From Flavobacterium humidisoli (lineage in GTDB: Bacteria > Bacteroidota > Bacteroidia > Flavobacteriales > Flavobacteriaceae), in assembly GCF_023272795.1 (NCBI RefSeq), contig NZ_CP096829.1:310001-374000 (forward strand): a stretch of DNA of 64,000 bases. Reading direction: 5' to 3'. Position 1 is the stretch's first letter, and the number at the start of each line of letters is the position of its first letter. A program made the translations under genes and the position numbers. Positions 55,626-64,000 of this stretch are shown here, in pieces. Under the pieces are notes generated by a model. That model saw only the letters and a program-made list of their open reading frames with translations. It had not been told where the DNA came from and ran no database searches.

Positions 55626-56090
55626 TTATTTATATTTTATTTTCAAAATACATCCTAGGCTTTCTAAAACCAGAGTGTAATAATTATTCGACACTTCCTG
55701 CACAATTGCATTCTGATTACTGAATGCTCCTGATTCTAATTTAATTTTATCGCCTACTTGAATACTGGAAACTGAAACATCACTTATATTTGGAGCTTTT
55801 AAACTTGTTTTTATAGTTTCAATTTCTTGATCTTTTACAATTGCGGGTTTTCCCAGCCAAAACAAATACCTAACTACTCCAGCTACTTTAAAAACAGAAC
55901 TTCGTTCTGAATCCGCTAATTGGACAAAAACATAAGAATTAAAAAGTGGCACTTCAATCTTTTTCTTTCTATCAGACCATTGTTTAACTTGAGTAATCAG
56001 CGGACAATAGCACTCTATTCCCAACTGATTGAGTTTATCTGCTACTTTTTTCTCCCATTTCGGCTTTGTATAGACTACGTACCAATTCAT
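55626..56090 (-). CDS. UpxY/RfaH-type NusG-family transcription antiterminator
   Basis: A 154-residue specialised NusG paralogue. The N-terminal NGN domain has WYVVYTKPKWEKKVADKL, a CPLITQVKQWSDRKKKIEVPLFNSYVFV stretch (in parts, about 29-56) and VVRYLFWLGKPA. A short KOW-like C-terminal domain follows (VGDKIKLESGAF). UpxY proteins in Bacteroides prevent early termination in their own capsule operon. Here the gene is followed by a terminator, a promoter and a structured leader, so it is well placed to control the downstream 55 kb. It lies inside the locus rather than at its head. Confidence 0.92.
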   Translation of the reverse strand: MNWYVVYTKPKWEKKVADKLNQLGIECYCPLITQVKQWSDRKKKIEVPLFNSYVFVQLADSERSSVFKVAGVVRYLFWLGKPAIVKDQEIETIKTSLKAPNISDVSVSSIQVGDKIKLESGAFSNQNAIVQEVSNNYYTLVLESLGCILKIKYK

Positions 56091-56170
56091 TTTTCTTATT
56101 TTATAACGAAGTAAAACCCTTCCACTACTTCACATTAAACAACATCATTTTACTTCACGCAGAAATCAAC

Positions 56171-57562
56171 TTAAGAACCTATGCCTTTGTAAACAAACCC
56201 AATAGACTCTAATTGTTTCGCATTCAAAATATTTCTTCCATCAAAAACAAAAGCAGGTTTATGCATTGAATCGTAAATTTTTTGCCAATCGTAAGTTGTA
56301 AACTCATCCCATTCGGTTAGGATTGCAATTGCATGTGCATCTTTGCATGCTTCATAAGCATTCTCAAATACATTTAAAGACTTTACATTTTCTTCTCTGC
56401 TTCTGGTTTCTAAATAATCCAGATCACTTAACATTTTATTTTTAGAAACTTTGGGATCAAAAACAGAGATTTTTGCCTGTTCGTTTATTAAATCATCCGC
56501 GACATAAATCGCCGCCGATTCTCTTGTATCGTTTGTATCTTTTTTGAATGCCCAGCCTAAAAAAGTAATTTTTTTATCGGCTACAGTATTATATAATGTC
56601 TGAACAATTTTATTAGAAAATCTTCTTTTTTGATGATCATTCATGATGATAACCTGTTCCCAATAATCTGCAACTTCATTCAAGCCGTATGACTTTGCGA
56701 TATAAACCAAATTCAGAATGTCTTTTTGAAAACAAGAACCACCAAACCCTACAGAAGCTTTTAAGAATTTAGGGCCAATTCTGCTATCCATACCAATTGC
56801 TCTGGCAACCTCATTTATATCTGCACCTGTTTTTTCGCATAACTCTGACATTGCATTAATTGAAGAAATACGTTGCGCTAAAAAGGCATTTGCTGTAAGT
56901 TTAGATAATTCTGATGACCAAACATTCGTTGTCAAAATACGATCTTTACTTACCCAATTTGAATAAACGTCAACCAATGAATTTATAGCCTCTTCTCCAT
57001 CTAAAGTTGTATCGCCACCAATCAAAATTCGGTCAGGATTTAATAAATCTGCAACCGCAGTACCTTCTGCTAAAAATTCTGGATTAGATAAAATTTGAAA
57101 CTGAACGCCATTTCCAGTATTATCTAATATGCTTTTAATTGCTTCAGCCGTTCTAACTGGCAAAGTTGATTTCTCAACTACAATTTTATTTTGTTTTGCT
57201 ACCCTTGCAATTTGTCTGGCGCATAACTCGATATATTTCAAATCTGCTGCCATTCCTTTTCCTTTTCCGTAAGTCTTGGTTGGTGTATTTACAGAAATAA
57301 ATATCATTTGAGCATCATCTATTGCTTTATCCACATTTGTAGAAAAAAACAAATTTCTGCCCCTTGCTTCTGCTACAATTTCAGAAAGTCCAGGTTCATA
57401 TATTGGAATATTTTCAGGATTCGGATCATTCCAATCTGCTATTCTTTGTTCATTTAAATCAACAACCGTAACCTGAATATGGGGGCAATTTTGAGCAATT
57501 ACTGCCATTGTTGGCCCTCCAACATATCCTGCACCAATGCAGCAAATTTTTGTAATTTTCAT
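56171..57562 (-). CDS. ugd: UDP-glucose 6-dehydrogenase (animal-type)
   Basis: Makes UDP-glucuronate. At 463 residues it is longer than most bacterial Ugd. The N-terminus [34 protein letters not shown] and [10 protein letters not shown], plus [27 protein letters not shown] and the catalytic [17 protein letters not shown], match the form found in animals and plants, which also occurs in Bacteroidota. It supplies uronic acid for the polymer, independent of the TviB-like enzyme. Confidence 0.96.
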   Translation of the reverse strand: MKITKICCIGAGYVGGPTMAVIAQNCPHIQVTVVDLNEQRIADWNDPNPENIPIYEPGLSEIVAEARGRNLFFSTNVDKAIDDAQMIFISVNTPTKTYGKGKGMAADLKYIELCARQIARVAKQNKIVVEKSTLPVRTAEAIKSILDNTGNGVQFQILSNPEFLAEGTAVADLLNPDRILIGGDTTLDGEEAINSLVDVYSNWVSKDRILTTNVWSSELSKLTANAFLAQRISSINAMSELCEKTGADINEVARAIGMDSRIGPKFLKASVGFGGSCFQKDILNLVYIAKSYGLNEVADYWEQVIIMNDHQKRRFSNKIVQTLYNTVADKKITFLGWAFKKDTNDTRESAAIYVADDLINEQAKISVFDPKVSKNKMLSDLDYLETRSREENVKSLNVFENAYEACKDAHAIAILTEWDEFTTYDWQKIYDSMHKPAFVFDGRNILNAKQLESIGFVYKGIGS

Positions 57563-57589
57563 TTGATCTATTTTATCTTGATCTTAAAT

Positions 57590-58573
57590 TTATTTTAAAT
57601 TATTCCAATACCATTCGACAGCTTCTTTTAATCCGTCTTGCAAAGAATACTTTGGATTATAACCAAGATTTCTTTTTGCTTTTTCGATACTTGCTAAAGA
57701 ATGTGGAATGTCTCCTACTCGATTTTCGCCATAAACAACTGGAACATCTTTTATTTTCGGATCAAAGTCTGATAAATATTCTTTTAAATATCTAACTAAG
57801 TCATTTAATGTATTTCTGTCTCCAAATGCCGTATTATAAACCGTATTAATTGCTTCTGCATTTTGACAAGTCATTGCCAATTCATTCATTTGAATCACAT
57901 TGTCTATATAAGTAAAATCACGAGAATAATTCCCATCTCCATTAATTATTGGACTCTCGTGGTTCATAAATTGCTTTACAAACTTTGGAATTACAGCTGC
58001 ATAAGCTCCATTAGGATCTTGCTTTCTTCCAAAAACATTAAAATAGCGAAGTCCGATTGTTTCTAATCCATACGTCTTGCTAAAAATTTCAGCATAAAGT
58101 TCATTCACATATTTTGTAATTGCATAAGGAGACAATGGTTTTCCGATCACATCTTCTACTTTTGGCAATCCTTGAGAATCTCCATAAGTAGAAGAACTAG
58201 CCGCATAGACAAATCTTTTTACTTTAGCATCACTTGCTGCTGTAAGCATATTTAAAAATCCTGAAACATTCACATCATTAGTAGTAATTGGATCTTTTAT
58301 CGACCTAGGAACAGACCCTAAAGCTGCTTGATGTAAAACATAATCTACCCCTTCAACAGCTAAATTACAATCAGATAAATTTCGGATATCACCTTCAATT
58401 AACTTAAAATCAGGGTTATTTAAAAAATCTTTTAAATTATAACGATGGCCTGTAGAAAAATTATCCAAGCAAACGACTTTATAGCCTAAGCCTAAAAAAT
58501 ACTCAGTCAAATTTGAACCTATAAATCCAGCTCCTCCTGTAATCAAAATTGTATTCTTTGCCCTGATTTCCAT
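57590..58573 (-). CDS. UDP-N-acetylglucosamine 4-epimerase-like SDR (WbpP/TviC-like)
   Basis: A 327-residue extended SDR. The NAD loop is ITGGAGFIGSNLTEYFL and the active site SSSTYGDSQG ... YAITKYVNELYAE. The phrases LHQAALGSVPRSIKDP and RYFNVFGRKQDPNGAYAAVIPKF are those of WbpP/TviC epimerases, which prefer N-acetylated UDP-hexoses. With the TviB/WbpO-like dehydrogenase at 54055-55341 it makes a two-step route to a UDP-N-acetylgalactosaminuronate-type donor. Confidence 0.92.
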   Translation of the reverse strand: MEIRAKNTILITGGAGFIGSNLTEYFLGLGYKVVCLDNFSTGHRYNLKDFLNNPDFKLIEGDIRNLSDCNLAVEGVDYVLHQAALGSVPRSIKDPITTNDVNVSGFLNMLTAASDAKVKRFVYAASSSTYGDSQGLPKVEDVIGKPLSPYAITKYVNELYAEIFSKTYGLETIGLRYFNVFGRKQDPNGAYAAVIPKFVKQFMNHESPIINGDGNYSRDFTYIDNVIQMNELAMTCQNAEAINTVYNTAFGDRNTLNDLVRYLKEYLSDFDPKIKDVPVVYGENRVGDIPHSLASIEKAKRNLGYNPKYSLQDGLKEAVEWYWNNLK

Positions 58574-58583
58574 TTGTCAAAGT

Positions 58584-61025
58584 TTATTTTTTTCTAATTC
58601 GATTTAAAAATGCTTTCCAAAATCCATCTTTAACTTCCTCTTCATGATAACCATTTGAATAAGCTCCATAACCATATCCGTAACCACTACCGTATTTTGC
58701 TTTATTTTCATAACCATTTAACACAATACTAACGTTACTTAACTCTCCACGTTTAAGCCTAGTATTTAACAACGTTATCATATCTTTCTTAGTATAATTT
58801 TGCCTTACAATATACAATATTACATCTGCAAACTGAACTAATTCTAATGAATCTGCCACTAAACCAACTGGCGGAGTATCCAAAACTATATAATCATATT
58901 TATTTTTCAGTTCATCAATCAATTCTTTCATTGCATCACTTAAAATTAGCTCCGAAGGATTTGGGGGAATTGGCCCTGAAAGTATTATATCTAAATTAGG
59001 AATGGGTGTCTCATTAGTAATTTCTTCTAAATTATTTTGTCTTATTAAATAATTGACAACTCCCAGGGATGATTTCAGTTGAAATTCATCTGCCAATCTT
59101 GGTTTTCTTAAATCCAGACCAACTATTACTGTTTTTTTCTCGCTTAAAGCAAAAACCGTAGCGATATTTATTGAACAGAACGTTTTTCCTTCTCCACTAA
59201 TTGAAGAAGTAATCATTAAGGTTTTTGATCCATCAACTTTTTGTTTTTTGTATAAAAACTGAAGGGAAGAACGTAAGCCCCTAAATGATTCCGAAAGAGC
59301 AGATTTAGGCTTATCAAAAACCGCTAAACTTCCTGAATCTTTATTAATACCAATTATTCCAAGCAATGGGATTTGTGTTAATTTACTAATGTCATCACCA
59401 TTCTGAATTGAATTATTAATGAAAAATATTACTAGGACAAATAACAAAGGCACCAAAATCCCTAAAAACAAAGCCATTACATAGTTTACAGAAGTCTTTG
59501 GTCCAATTAAACCTCCGCCAATATCTTTTGCAGGATCAATAAAATGAATATCAGATAGATTAGATGCTCTTACAATTTCTGCTTCATTTCTCTTTTGAAG
59601 GAACTCTGTATAGATATTGTCATTCAGATCATATTTCCTTTTAATCTTCAGTAATTCTTGTTGTTCTTCAGGAAGTTTTTTAACAGTACTTTCTGCTTGG
59701 CCAATTTTGGCATTTAACAAAGATAAATCATAAACTAAAGAAGACTTGGCAGTAGCAATATTCTCTTGAAGAACATTTTTTACTGCAGCCATTTGATTAT
59801 CAAAATCTTTAAATATTTTTTCGCTTTTTACAGCATAAGCCATTTCTGATCTTTGAGTAGAAAGGGCTATAAGCTTGGAAACATTCGCAACAACATTCGG
59901 ATCTTCAATTCCAGCAACAGAAGGTGCTGGTAACCTAGAATAGTCGTCACTACTATTTAAATATGATCTTAACGAATTATAATAAGCTATTTTTCTAGTA
60001 ACTTGATCTTTTTCAACATCAAAACTCATTATCTTTTCTGAAACCCGAGAGCCACCATCTTCTATTTGGTAAATATTTTTATCTTTTTGAAAAGACTTTA
60101 ATTCGTTACCCGTCTCTTTAAGCTGAGATTCCATTGCAACAAGAGTACTATCAATAAATCTAATGGTGTTTGTTGCAAATTGGTTTTTACCATCTAATTG
60201 CAATTTCATAAGCATCCTTACGGTAGCATTCAGATAGTCAACCATTCTTGCTTTATTTGTTCCCTGCATTGACAAAGTTAACAACGACCCCGCACTTTTT
60301 CCAGCATCTACGTTTATGCCTTTGTACTGAGATACAGTTCCATCAAAATCATTAAAGCTTACAAAGTATTCTTTACCTTTATAAAAACCTGGATTATCTA
60401 CTATTTGAAGTTTCCAATTTAAAAATGGAAGATTAACACGTTCTCCTACTTTGTATTTTTTAATAAAAGTTGTAGGCTGTACTGACGTGTTACTATAAGA
60501 ATTATTGCTATAAGTAATTAACGAAACAGTATTAACTTCAAATGGTATCTGAATTTGATACTCATTTTCGCTTAAAAATTTTATATTAATTAATGTATTT
60601 GCAAGCTGCCCCTTTGTTTTGTCAATATTGACATAAAATGGCACCGCTCCGTAAGAATCAACTAAATTGTATTTCCCTTGCTCTAAATAATTAATATAAA
60701 ATTGAAGCTTATCTACGACTAACTCATTGTGAGATCTTGATTGCAAAATTGTAGAAATACCATTTACCTGATCTGAAACTCCTCCCCAATTGAAAACTAA
60801 ACTTGTATTTGAGGTAAAAAAAGGATTGCTTTCTTCTTTAATAGAAATCATGGTTTGCATTCCGTAAATTTTTTCTTTACGAATATTTATCTGGTAAGCA
60901 ATAGTGAATGCAATAATCAAACTTGCAAAAAACCATTTCCAGTAACTTGCAATTTTCAACAGAAACCCTTTAAAATCAAAATGAGAATGATTTTCAAAAA
61001 TGGCAAAATCTTTAATATCTAACAT
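58584..61025 (-). CDS. wzc: Polysaccharide co-polymerase / tyrosine autokinase (Wzc-like)
   Basis: An 813-residue inner-membrane protein that controls polymer length and export with Wza. An N-terminal membrane helix (about 31-45), a long periplasmic region with coiled-coil stretches (about 300-480) and a second helix near 510-530 precede the cytoplasmic BY-kinase domain: Walker A SSISGEGKTFCSINIA, Walker A' GLDLRKPRL and Walker B YIVLDTPPVGLV. The C-terminal tyrosine cluster (YGSGYGYGYGAYSNGYHEEE) is the autophosphorylation tail. Sixteen bases downstream of wza. Confidence 0.96.
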   Translation of the reverse strand: MLDIKDFAIFENHSHFDFKGFLLKIASYWKWFFASLIIAFTIAYQINIRKEKIYGMQTMISIKEESNPFFTSNTSLVFNWGGVSDQVNGISTILQSRSHNELVVDKLQFYINYLEQGKYNLVDSYGAVPFYVNIDKTKGQLANTLINIKFLSENEYQIQIPFEVNTVSLITYSNNSYSNTSVQPTTFIKKYKVGERVNLPFLNWKLQIVDNPGFYKGKEYFVSFNDFDGTVSQYKGINVDAGKSAGSLLTLSMQGTNKARMVDYLNATVRMLMKLQLDGKNQFATNTIRFIDSTLVAMESQLKETGNELKSFQKDKNIYQIEDGGSRVSEKIMSFDVEKDQVTRKIAYYNSLRSYLNSSDDYSRLPAPSVAGIEDPNVVANVSKLIALSTQRSEMAYAVKSEKIFKDFDNQMAAVKNVLQENIATAKSSLVYDLSLLNAKIGQAESTVKKLPEEQQELLKIKRKYDLNDNIYTEFLQKRNEAEIVRASNLSDIHFIDPAKDIGGGLIGPKTSVNYVMALFLGILVPLLFVLVIFFINNSIQNGDDISKLTQIPLLGIIGINKDSGSLAVFDKPKSALSESFRGLRSSLQFLYKKQKVDGSKTLMITSSISGEGKTFCSINIATVFALSEKKTVIVGLDLRKPRLADEFQLKSSLGVVNYLIRQNNLEEITNETPIPNLDIILSGPIPPNPSELILSDAMKELIDELKNKYDYIVLDTPPVGLVADSLELVQFADVILYIVRQNYTKKDMITLLNTRLKRGELSNVSIVLNGYENKAKYGSGYGYGYGAYSNGYHEEEVKDGFWKAFLNRIRKK

Positions 61026-61041
61026 TTTAAAAATGTATTTT

Positions 61042-61833
61042 TTACTTTATAATTAAATAAACTGTTGTTGCCAAAGACAATAATGTGATTATTGTTCCTA
61101 TTGATTGTATCCCTGTTTGACCCGTTCCCCATGTTTTTTGCCTCAATGGTTTTACATAGATATAATCATTTGGTTGCAAATAATAATAAGGTGATTTCAT
61201 TACATTTACATCGGTAAGATCAATATTATGCATCTGCACTCCTGTTGGACTTTGACGAATTACTGTTACTTCTCTCCTATTACCAACTGTCGTAATATCT
61301 CCAGCATTTGCAACAGCTTCTAAAATATTTACATTATCTTTAAATAATGTTTTTGTCCCGGTACTTCCAACTTCGCCATTAATTGTATATCTAAAACCAG
61401 CCAACTTAACAGTTACAAATATATTGGCTTCACTTTTAAAATATTCTTCTAATAATTTCTTTTCGATTTTTACACGAACTTCTTCAAGAGTATACCCAAT
61501 TACATTTATTTCTCCTAAAATTGGCATTCTGATATTTCCATGATCATCAACTGTAAATCCATCAAAATATAAGGCCGACTCACTTTTTCCTGTTTGCCCA
61601 CCTTGACTCTCTGTTGTATTAAAAATAGAAACTAATTTAGGATCAATTGCTTTTATATTAATACTTAAAACATCATTAACTTGTAGTCTATAGGGTTTTG
61701 ATTCCACTGCAGCAATTGTTGTTTGCTCATCTGAATCATTTTTATCCTGAAGATAAACCAAATCTTTGATTGGAATGCACGAGGTAAATAATGTAGAAAT
61801 TAATAAGAATAGAAGAAAACTGTTTTTTGTCAT
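61042..61833 (-). CDS. wza: Polysaccharide export outer-membrane lipoprotein (Wza-like)
   Basis: A 263-residue lipoprotein: the signal peptide ends in the lipobox LFTSC (Cys19), then VYLQDKN. The export domain has YRLQVNDVLSINIKAIDPK, a VDDHGNIRMPILGEINV repeat, SLBB-like FRYTINGEVGSTGTKTL, and a C-terminal hydrophobic helix (LSLATTVYLII). It forms the outer-membrane channel and pairs with the Wzc encoded next. First gene of the locus after recR; no strong promoter match is visible in the 72-base gap. Confidence 0.95.
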   Translation of the reverse strand: MTKNSFLLFLLISTLFTSCIPIKDLVYLQDKNDSDEQTTIAAVESKPYRLQVNDVLSINIKAIDPKLVSIFNTTESQGGQTGKSESALYFDGFTVDDHGNIRMPILGEINVIGYTLEEVRVKIEKKLLEEYFKSEANIFVTVKLAGFRYTINGEVGSTGTKTLFKDNVNILEAVANAGDITTVGNRREVTVIRQSPTGVQMHNIDLTDVNVMKSPYYYLQPNDYIYVKPLRQKTWGTGQTGIQSIGTIITLLSLATTVYLIIK

Positions 61834-61905
61834 TCGTTCAATTTTATGGTAAGTATAGATTTTCGTTTAGTGTATACAGAAACCTAACTTTTATTTGGGG
61901 TTTAG

Positions 61906-62526
61906 TTAATTATTTTTAAATGTTTTTTCGAAGGGCACTCTATGTAATATACTACGCCCAAGTGTTATTTCGTCTGCATACTCTAATTCATCTCCAACCG
62001 ATATTCCTCTTGCAATTGTCGAAATTATAATCTCAGAATCTGCAATTTGTTTATAGATATAAAAATTTGTTGTATCTCCTTCCATAGTTGAGCTTAAAGC
62101 AAAAATAATTTCGGTTACATTTCCAGATTTTACTTTTGTTACTAAACTAGAAATATTTAACTGATTGGGACCAACTCCTTCAATAGGTGAAATTTTCCCT
62201 CCAAGCACATGATATATTCCTTTAAATTGTCCCGTATTTTCTATCGCCATAACATCTCTAATATCTTCTACAATACATATTGTTTCATGGTTTCTAACTG
62301 GATTAGCACAAATCTCGCACATTTTAGTATCAGAAATATTATGGCAACTTTCACAAAACTTAATATCCTCACGCATTTTCAATAATGCTTGAGACAAAAA
62401 AGCTGTTTGTTCTTTAGGCTGTTTTAACAAATGAAGAACTAATCGAAGTGCCGTACGCTTACCTATACCAGGCAATTGTGACATTTCGTTTACCGCTTTT
62501 TCAATTAATTTTGATGAAAATTCCAT
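61906..62526 (-). CDS. recR: Recombination protein RecR
   Basis: The 206-residue RecR acts with RecF and RecO to load RecA at gaps. It has the N-terminal HhH region ([17 protein letters not shown]), a C4 zinc finger ([16 protein letters not shown], about 57-72) and a Toprim domain ([13 protein letters not shown] ... [16 protein letters not shown]). Housekeeping gene marking the right border of the polysaccharide locus. Confidence 0.97.
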   Translation of the reverse strand: MEFSSKLIEKAVNEMSQLPGIGKRTALRLVLHLLKQPKEQTAFLSQALLKMREDIKFCESCHNISDTKMCEICANPVRNHETICIVEDIRDVMAIENTGQFKGIYHVLGGKISPIEGVGPNQLNISSLVTKVKSGNVTEIIFALSSTMEGDTTNFYIYKQIADSEIIISTIARGISVGDELEYADEITLGRSILHRVPFEKTFKNN

Positions 62527-62531
62527 GACGA

Positions 62532-62539
62532 CAAAAGTA
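62532..62539 (-). promoter_or_regulatory. -7 element for recR
   Basis: TACTTTTG on the minus strand matches TAnnTTTG and lies only six bases before the ATG at 62526, so the transcript could be nearly leaderless. No clear -33 TTG. Confidence 0.45.
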
Positions 62540-62653
62540 ATACTTTTAATGGTTTAGCCTACATTACAGCCATTAAATTCAAAGCTTAACACTAACGAGA
62601 ATTTATCAAGAAACCCCTTTCTTTTATGATTAAATAAAAGCAACAAAGAATTT

Positions 62654-63019
62654 TTAGTATTGATTTGTAGCCAACAAAACTAATGTACAAGCTACCTCTA
62701 CTTGAATATCATTTAATTCTAGTAATTGGTATAGCTCTGGGTTTTCGGTTCCTGGATTAAAAATCACTCGCTTAGGATGCGACTCAATAATATAATTATA
62801 ATAATCTCTCTGACGAATAGGATTTAAATACAAAGTGATAGTATCAATATTTTTAACTGGTATTGCTTTAGTTTGAATCTTTACTCCTGCAACTTCTCCA
62901 GCTTTTTGTCCGATTGCTAAAACAGAATTCCCTTTTCCTACCAACATATTTACTGCTCTATAAGAATAACGCTCTGGATTTGTAGACGCTCCTATAACTA
63001 ATGTTTTTTTATTTTTCAT
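62654..63019 (-). CDS. CoA-binding domain protein (YccU-like)
   Basis: A 121-residue single Rossmann-fold protein. TLVIGASTNPERYSYRAVNMLVGKG at 5-29 is the nucleotide/CoA-binding loop, and VIFNPGTENPELYQLLE near 90-106 is typical of the YccU family. Its cellular role is not established. It has its own TACTTTTG box upstream. Confidence 0.92.
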   Translation of the reverse strand: MKNKKTLVIGASTNPERYSYRAVNMLVGKGNSVLAIGQKAGEVAGVKIQTKAIPVKNIDTITLYLNPIRQRDYYNYIIESHPKRVIFNPGTENPELYQLLELNDIQVEVACTLVLLATNQY

Positions 63020-63036
63020 TGTTTTTGTTTAGACTG

Positions 63037-63044
63037 CAAAAGTA
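63037..63044 (-). promoter_or_regulatory. -7 element for the CoA-binding protein gene
   Basis: TACTTTTG on the minus strand, 17 bases before the ATG at 63019, identical to the box before recR. No clear -33 TTG. Confidence 0.45.
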
Positions 63045-63141
63045 ATCAAAAAGAACGATTAAACTTTATGTCTTTGATACAGAATAAATAGCAATAAAAC
63101 ATCAAAAAATAACTACATTTACTTCAACCAACCAATACAAT

Positions 63142-63768
63142 ATGGAATTATTTATTTACTTATTTGCCGCCTTGTTCTCAGTGTTAAACCCAATTGGAAC
63201 TGTACCTATTTTTGTCGGATTAACTCAACACGACTCTCAAAAAGAAAGATCCAGAATCTCTCTTTGGACCGCAATCAATGTCTTCATCATATTATTAGTT
63301 TCTTATTTCATTGGCCAATATGTTCTAACTTTTTTCGGAATCAGCATAGACGCTTTAAGAATTGCTGGGGGAATTGTAATTGTAAATTCTGGTTTTTCTT
63401 TACTTTCTGGAAAATTCAACAAGAAACGAGGAATCAATAAAAAAATTGAAAATGAAGCGCAACACAGAAACGATATAGCATTAACGCCTCTAGCAATACC
63501 AATGCTAGCTGGCCCTGGGTCAATGTCGCTTTTAATTGCTTTTTACCAAGAACATCATGAAATAAACGAAATTATAATTTCGTCATTGGCTATTCTTGCA
63601 ATTGCTGTAGCGATTTTTGCCATTTTAAAAAGCGCTCATTATCTAGCTAGAATTTTAGGAGCATCTGGAATAGTTGCTATTTCAAGAATTGTTGGCTTTA
63701 TCGTTATTTCCATCGGAATTCAATACATAGTAAGTGCTATAGTAAATATTATAAAAGGAAATTTTTAA
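63142..63768 (+). CDS. MarC family integral membrane protein
   Basis: A 208-residue protein with six hydrophobic segments. SVLNPIGTVPIFVGLT near the start and LTPLAIPMLAGPGSMSLLIAF at about 113-133 are the two family signature loops. The physiological role of MarC proteins is unclear. It is the only rightward gene in the window and converges on the CtlX-like gene. Confidence 0.93.
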   Translation: MELFIYLFAALFSVLNPIGTVPIFVGLTQHDSQKERSRISLWTAINVFIILLVSYFIGQYVLTFFGISIDALRIAGGIVIVNSGFSLLSGKFNKKRGINKKIENEAQHRNDIALTPLAIPMLAGPGSMSLLIAFYQEHHEINEIIISSLAILAIAVAIFAILKSAHYLARILGASGIVAISRIVGFIVISIGIQYIVSAIVNIIKGNF

Positions 63769-63780
63769 CTCCAAAATATT

Positions 63781-63832
63781 CTTAAAAAGAAAGGGATAAA
63801 ACCTTACTTGATTTTATCCCTTTCTTTTTAAG
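63781..63832. terminator. Bidirectional terminator between marC and ctlX-like genes
   Basis: A perfect 21-base inverted repeat (63781-63801 and 63812-63832) with a ten-base loop, followed by a T tract on the plus strand. The A/T-rich ends of the arms supply U tracts in either direction. It sits 13 bases after the marC stop and 12 bases from the end of the convergent gene. Confidence 0.92.
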
Positions 63833-63843
63833 ATCTTTTTGTT

Positions 63844-64000
63844 TTAACTCCTTGGCAGAAAAACTTCTGCCATCATACATCTTGCACTTCCTCCCCCACA
63901 AGCTTCAATTGTATCAAGGCTTGAACTTAAGATTTCTGCATGATTTTCTAATTGAGAAATTTGTTTTGGAGTTAAACTCTGGTGTGCAGAAGCACTCATA
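63844..64000 (-). CDS. CtlX-like citrulline/arginine hydrolase, C-terminal end (partial)
   Basis: The last 51 or so codons of a gene that continues beyond the right edge. The visible end contains IEACGGGSARCMMAEVFLP, the C-terminal active-site region of arginine-deiminase-fold hydrolases of the CtlX type, with the nucleophilic cysteine in the CGGGSARC motif. An in-frame Met at 63999 is internal. Faces marC across the terminator. Confidence 0.8.
   Translation of the reverse strand, partial: MSASAHQSLTPKQISQLENHAEILSSSLDTIEACGGGSARCMMAEVFLPRS

Noticed and set aside
56108..56156. Inverted repeat GAAGTAAAA / TTTTACTTC between ugd and upxY
   Set aside because: Nine-base arms with a 31-base loop and no T tract; too weak to call a terminator or operator.
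61834..61905. Promoter for wza
   Set aside because: The only near match is TAGGTTTC (61879-61886) with no -33 TTG; a promoter is expected but I cannot place it.
1..64000. Mobile elements, integrase or attachment sites, CRISPR, tRNA or rRNA
   Set aside because: No transposase, integrase, repeat-spacer array or structural RNA was recognised, although a formal scan was not possible.

Overview
The window is strongly AT-rich and reads as chromosomal DNA of a Bacteroidota organism, most likely a Flavobacterium or close relative. Pointers are the recR - wza - wzc arrangement, TAnnTTTG-type -7 elements, few recognisable Shine-Dalgarno sites, a UpxY/NusG-type antiterminator and a CtlX-type hydrolase. 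No rRNA, tRNA, transposase or CRISPR array was seen. Almost everything is one surface-polysaccharide locus of about 61 kb, read leftwards (- strand) from wza near 61.8 kb and running off the left edge.

Right flank (61.9-64 kb): recR, a small CoA-binding protein, marC on the + strand, a perfect bidirectional terminator, and the C-terminal end of a CtlX-like hydrolase. Locus head (53.6-61.8 kb): Wza lipoprotein, Wzc tyrosine autokinase, a WbpP/TviC-like epimerase, UDP-glucose dehydrogenase, UpxY, then a regulatory gap (terminator, promoter, structured leader), a TviB/WbpO-like dehydrogenase and a TagD-like nucleotidyltransferase. Next come ManC, RfbB, a second outer-membrane export protein (SLBB, 831 aa) and a second Wzz-type co-polymerase (47.9-53.6 kb).

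Central block (37.8-47.9 kb): nine tightly packed genes for a CDP-3,6-dideoxy sugar: RfbF, RfbG, RfbH/E1, an E3-like reductase, two SDR enzymes, a YerE-like thiamine-diphosphate enzyme, and, unexpectedly, a DmpG/DmpF-type aldolase and acylating acetaldehyde dehydrogenase pair. My reading is a branched-chain CDP sugar with a pyruvate/acetaldehyde-derived side chain. This is the best candidate for an undescribed system here.

Wzx/Wzy block (19-37.8 kb): flippase, polymerase, six glycosyltransferases, an OafA-type acyltransferase, a putative dTDP-rhamnose 4-epimerase, a WecA/WbpL-like initiating transferase, an aminotransferase plus cupin isomerase, RfbCDA and a membrane FlaA1/WbpM-type dehydratase. 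A terminator-like hairpin follows.

ABC-exporter block (0.5-18.9 kb): Wzm/Wzt, an FkbM methyltransferase, eight intact glycosyltransferases plus one decayed GT14 gene, the sialic acid genes neuA, neuB and neuC, a candidate glycosyltransferase, a CatB-type acetyltransferase, an MBOAT O-acyltransferase and the start of its SGNH partner. The locus therefore carries two export routes (ABC and Wzx/Wzy) and two outer-membrane/co-polymerase pairs, which suggests two glycans or two fused clusters.
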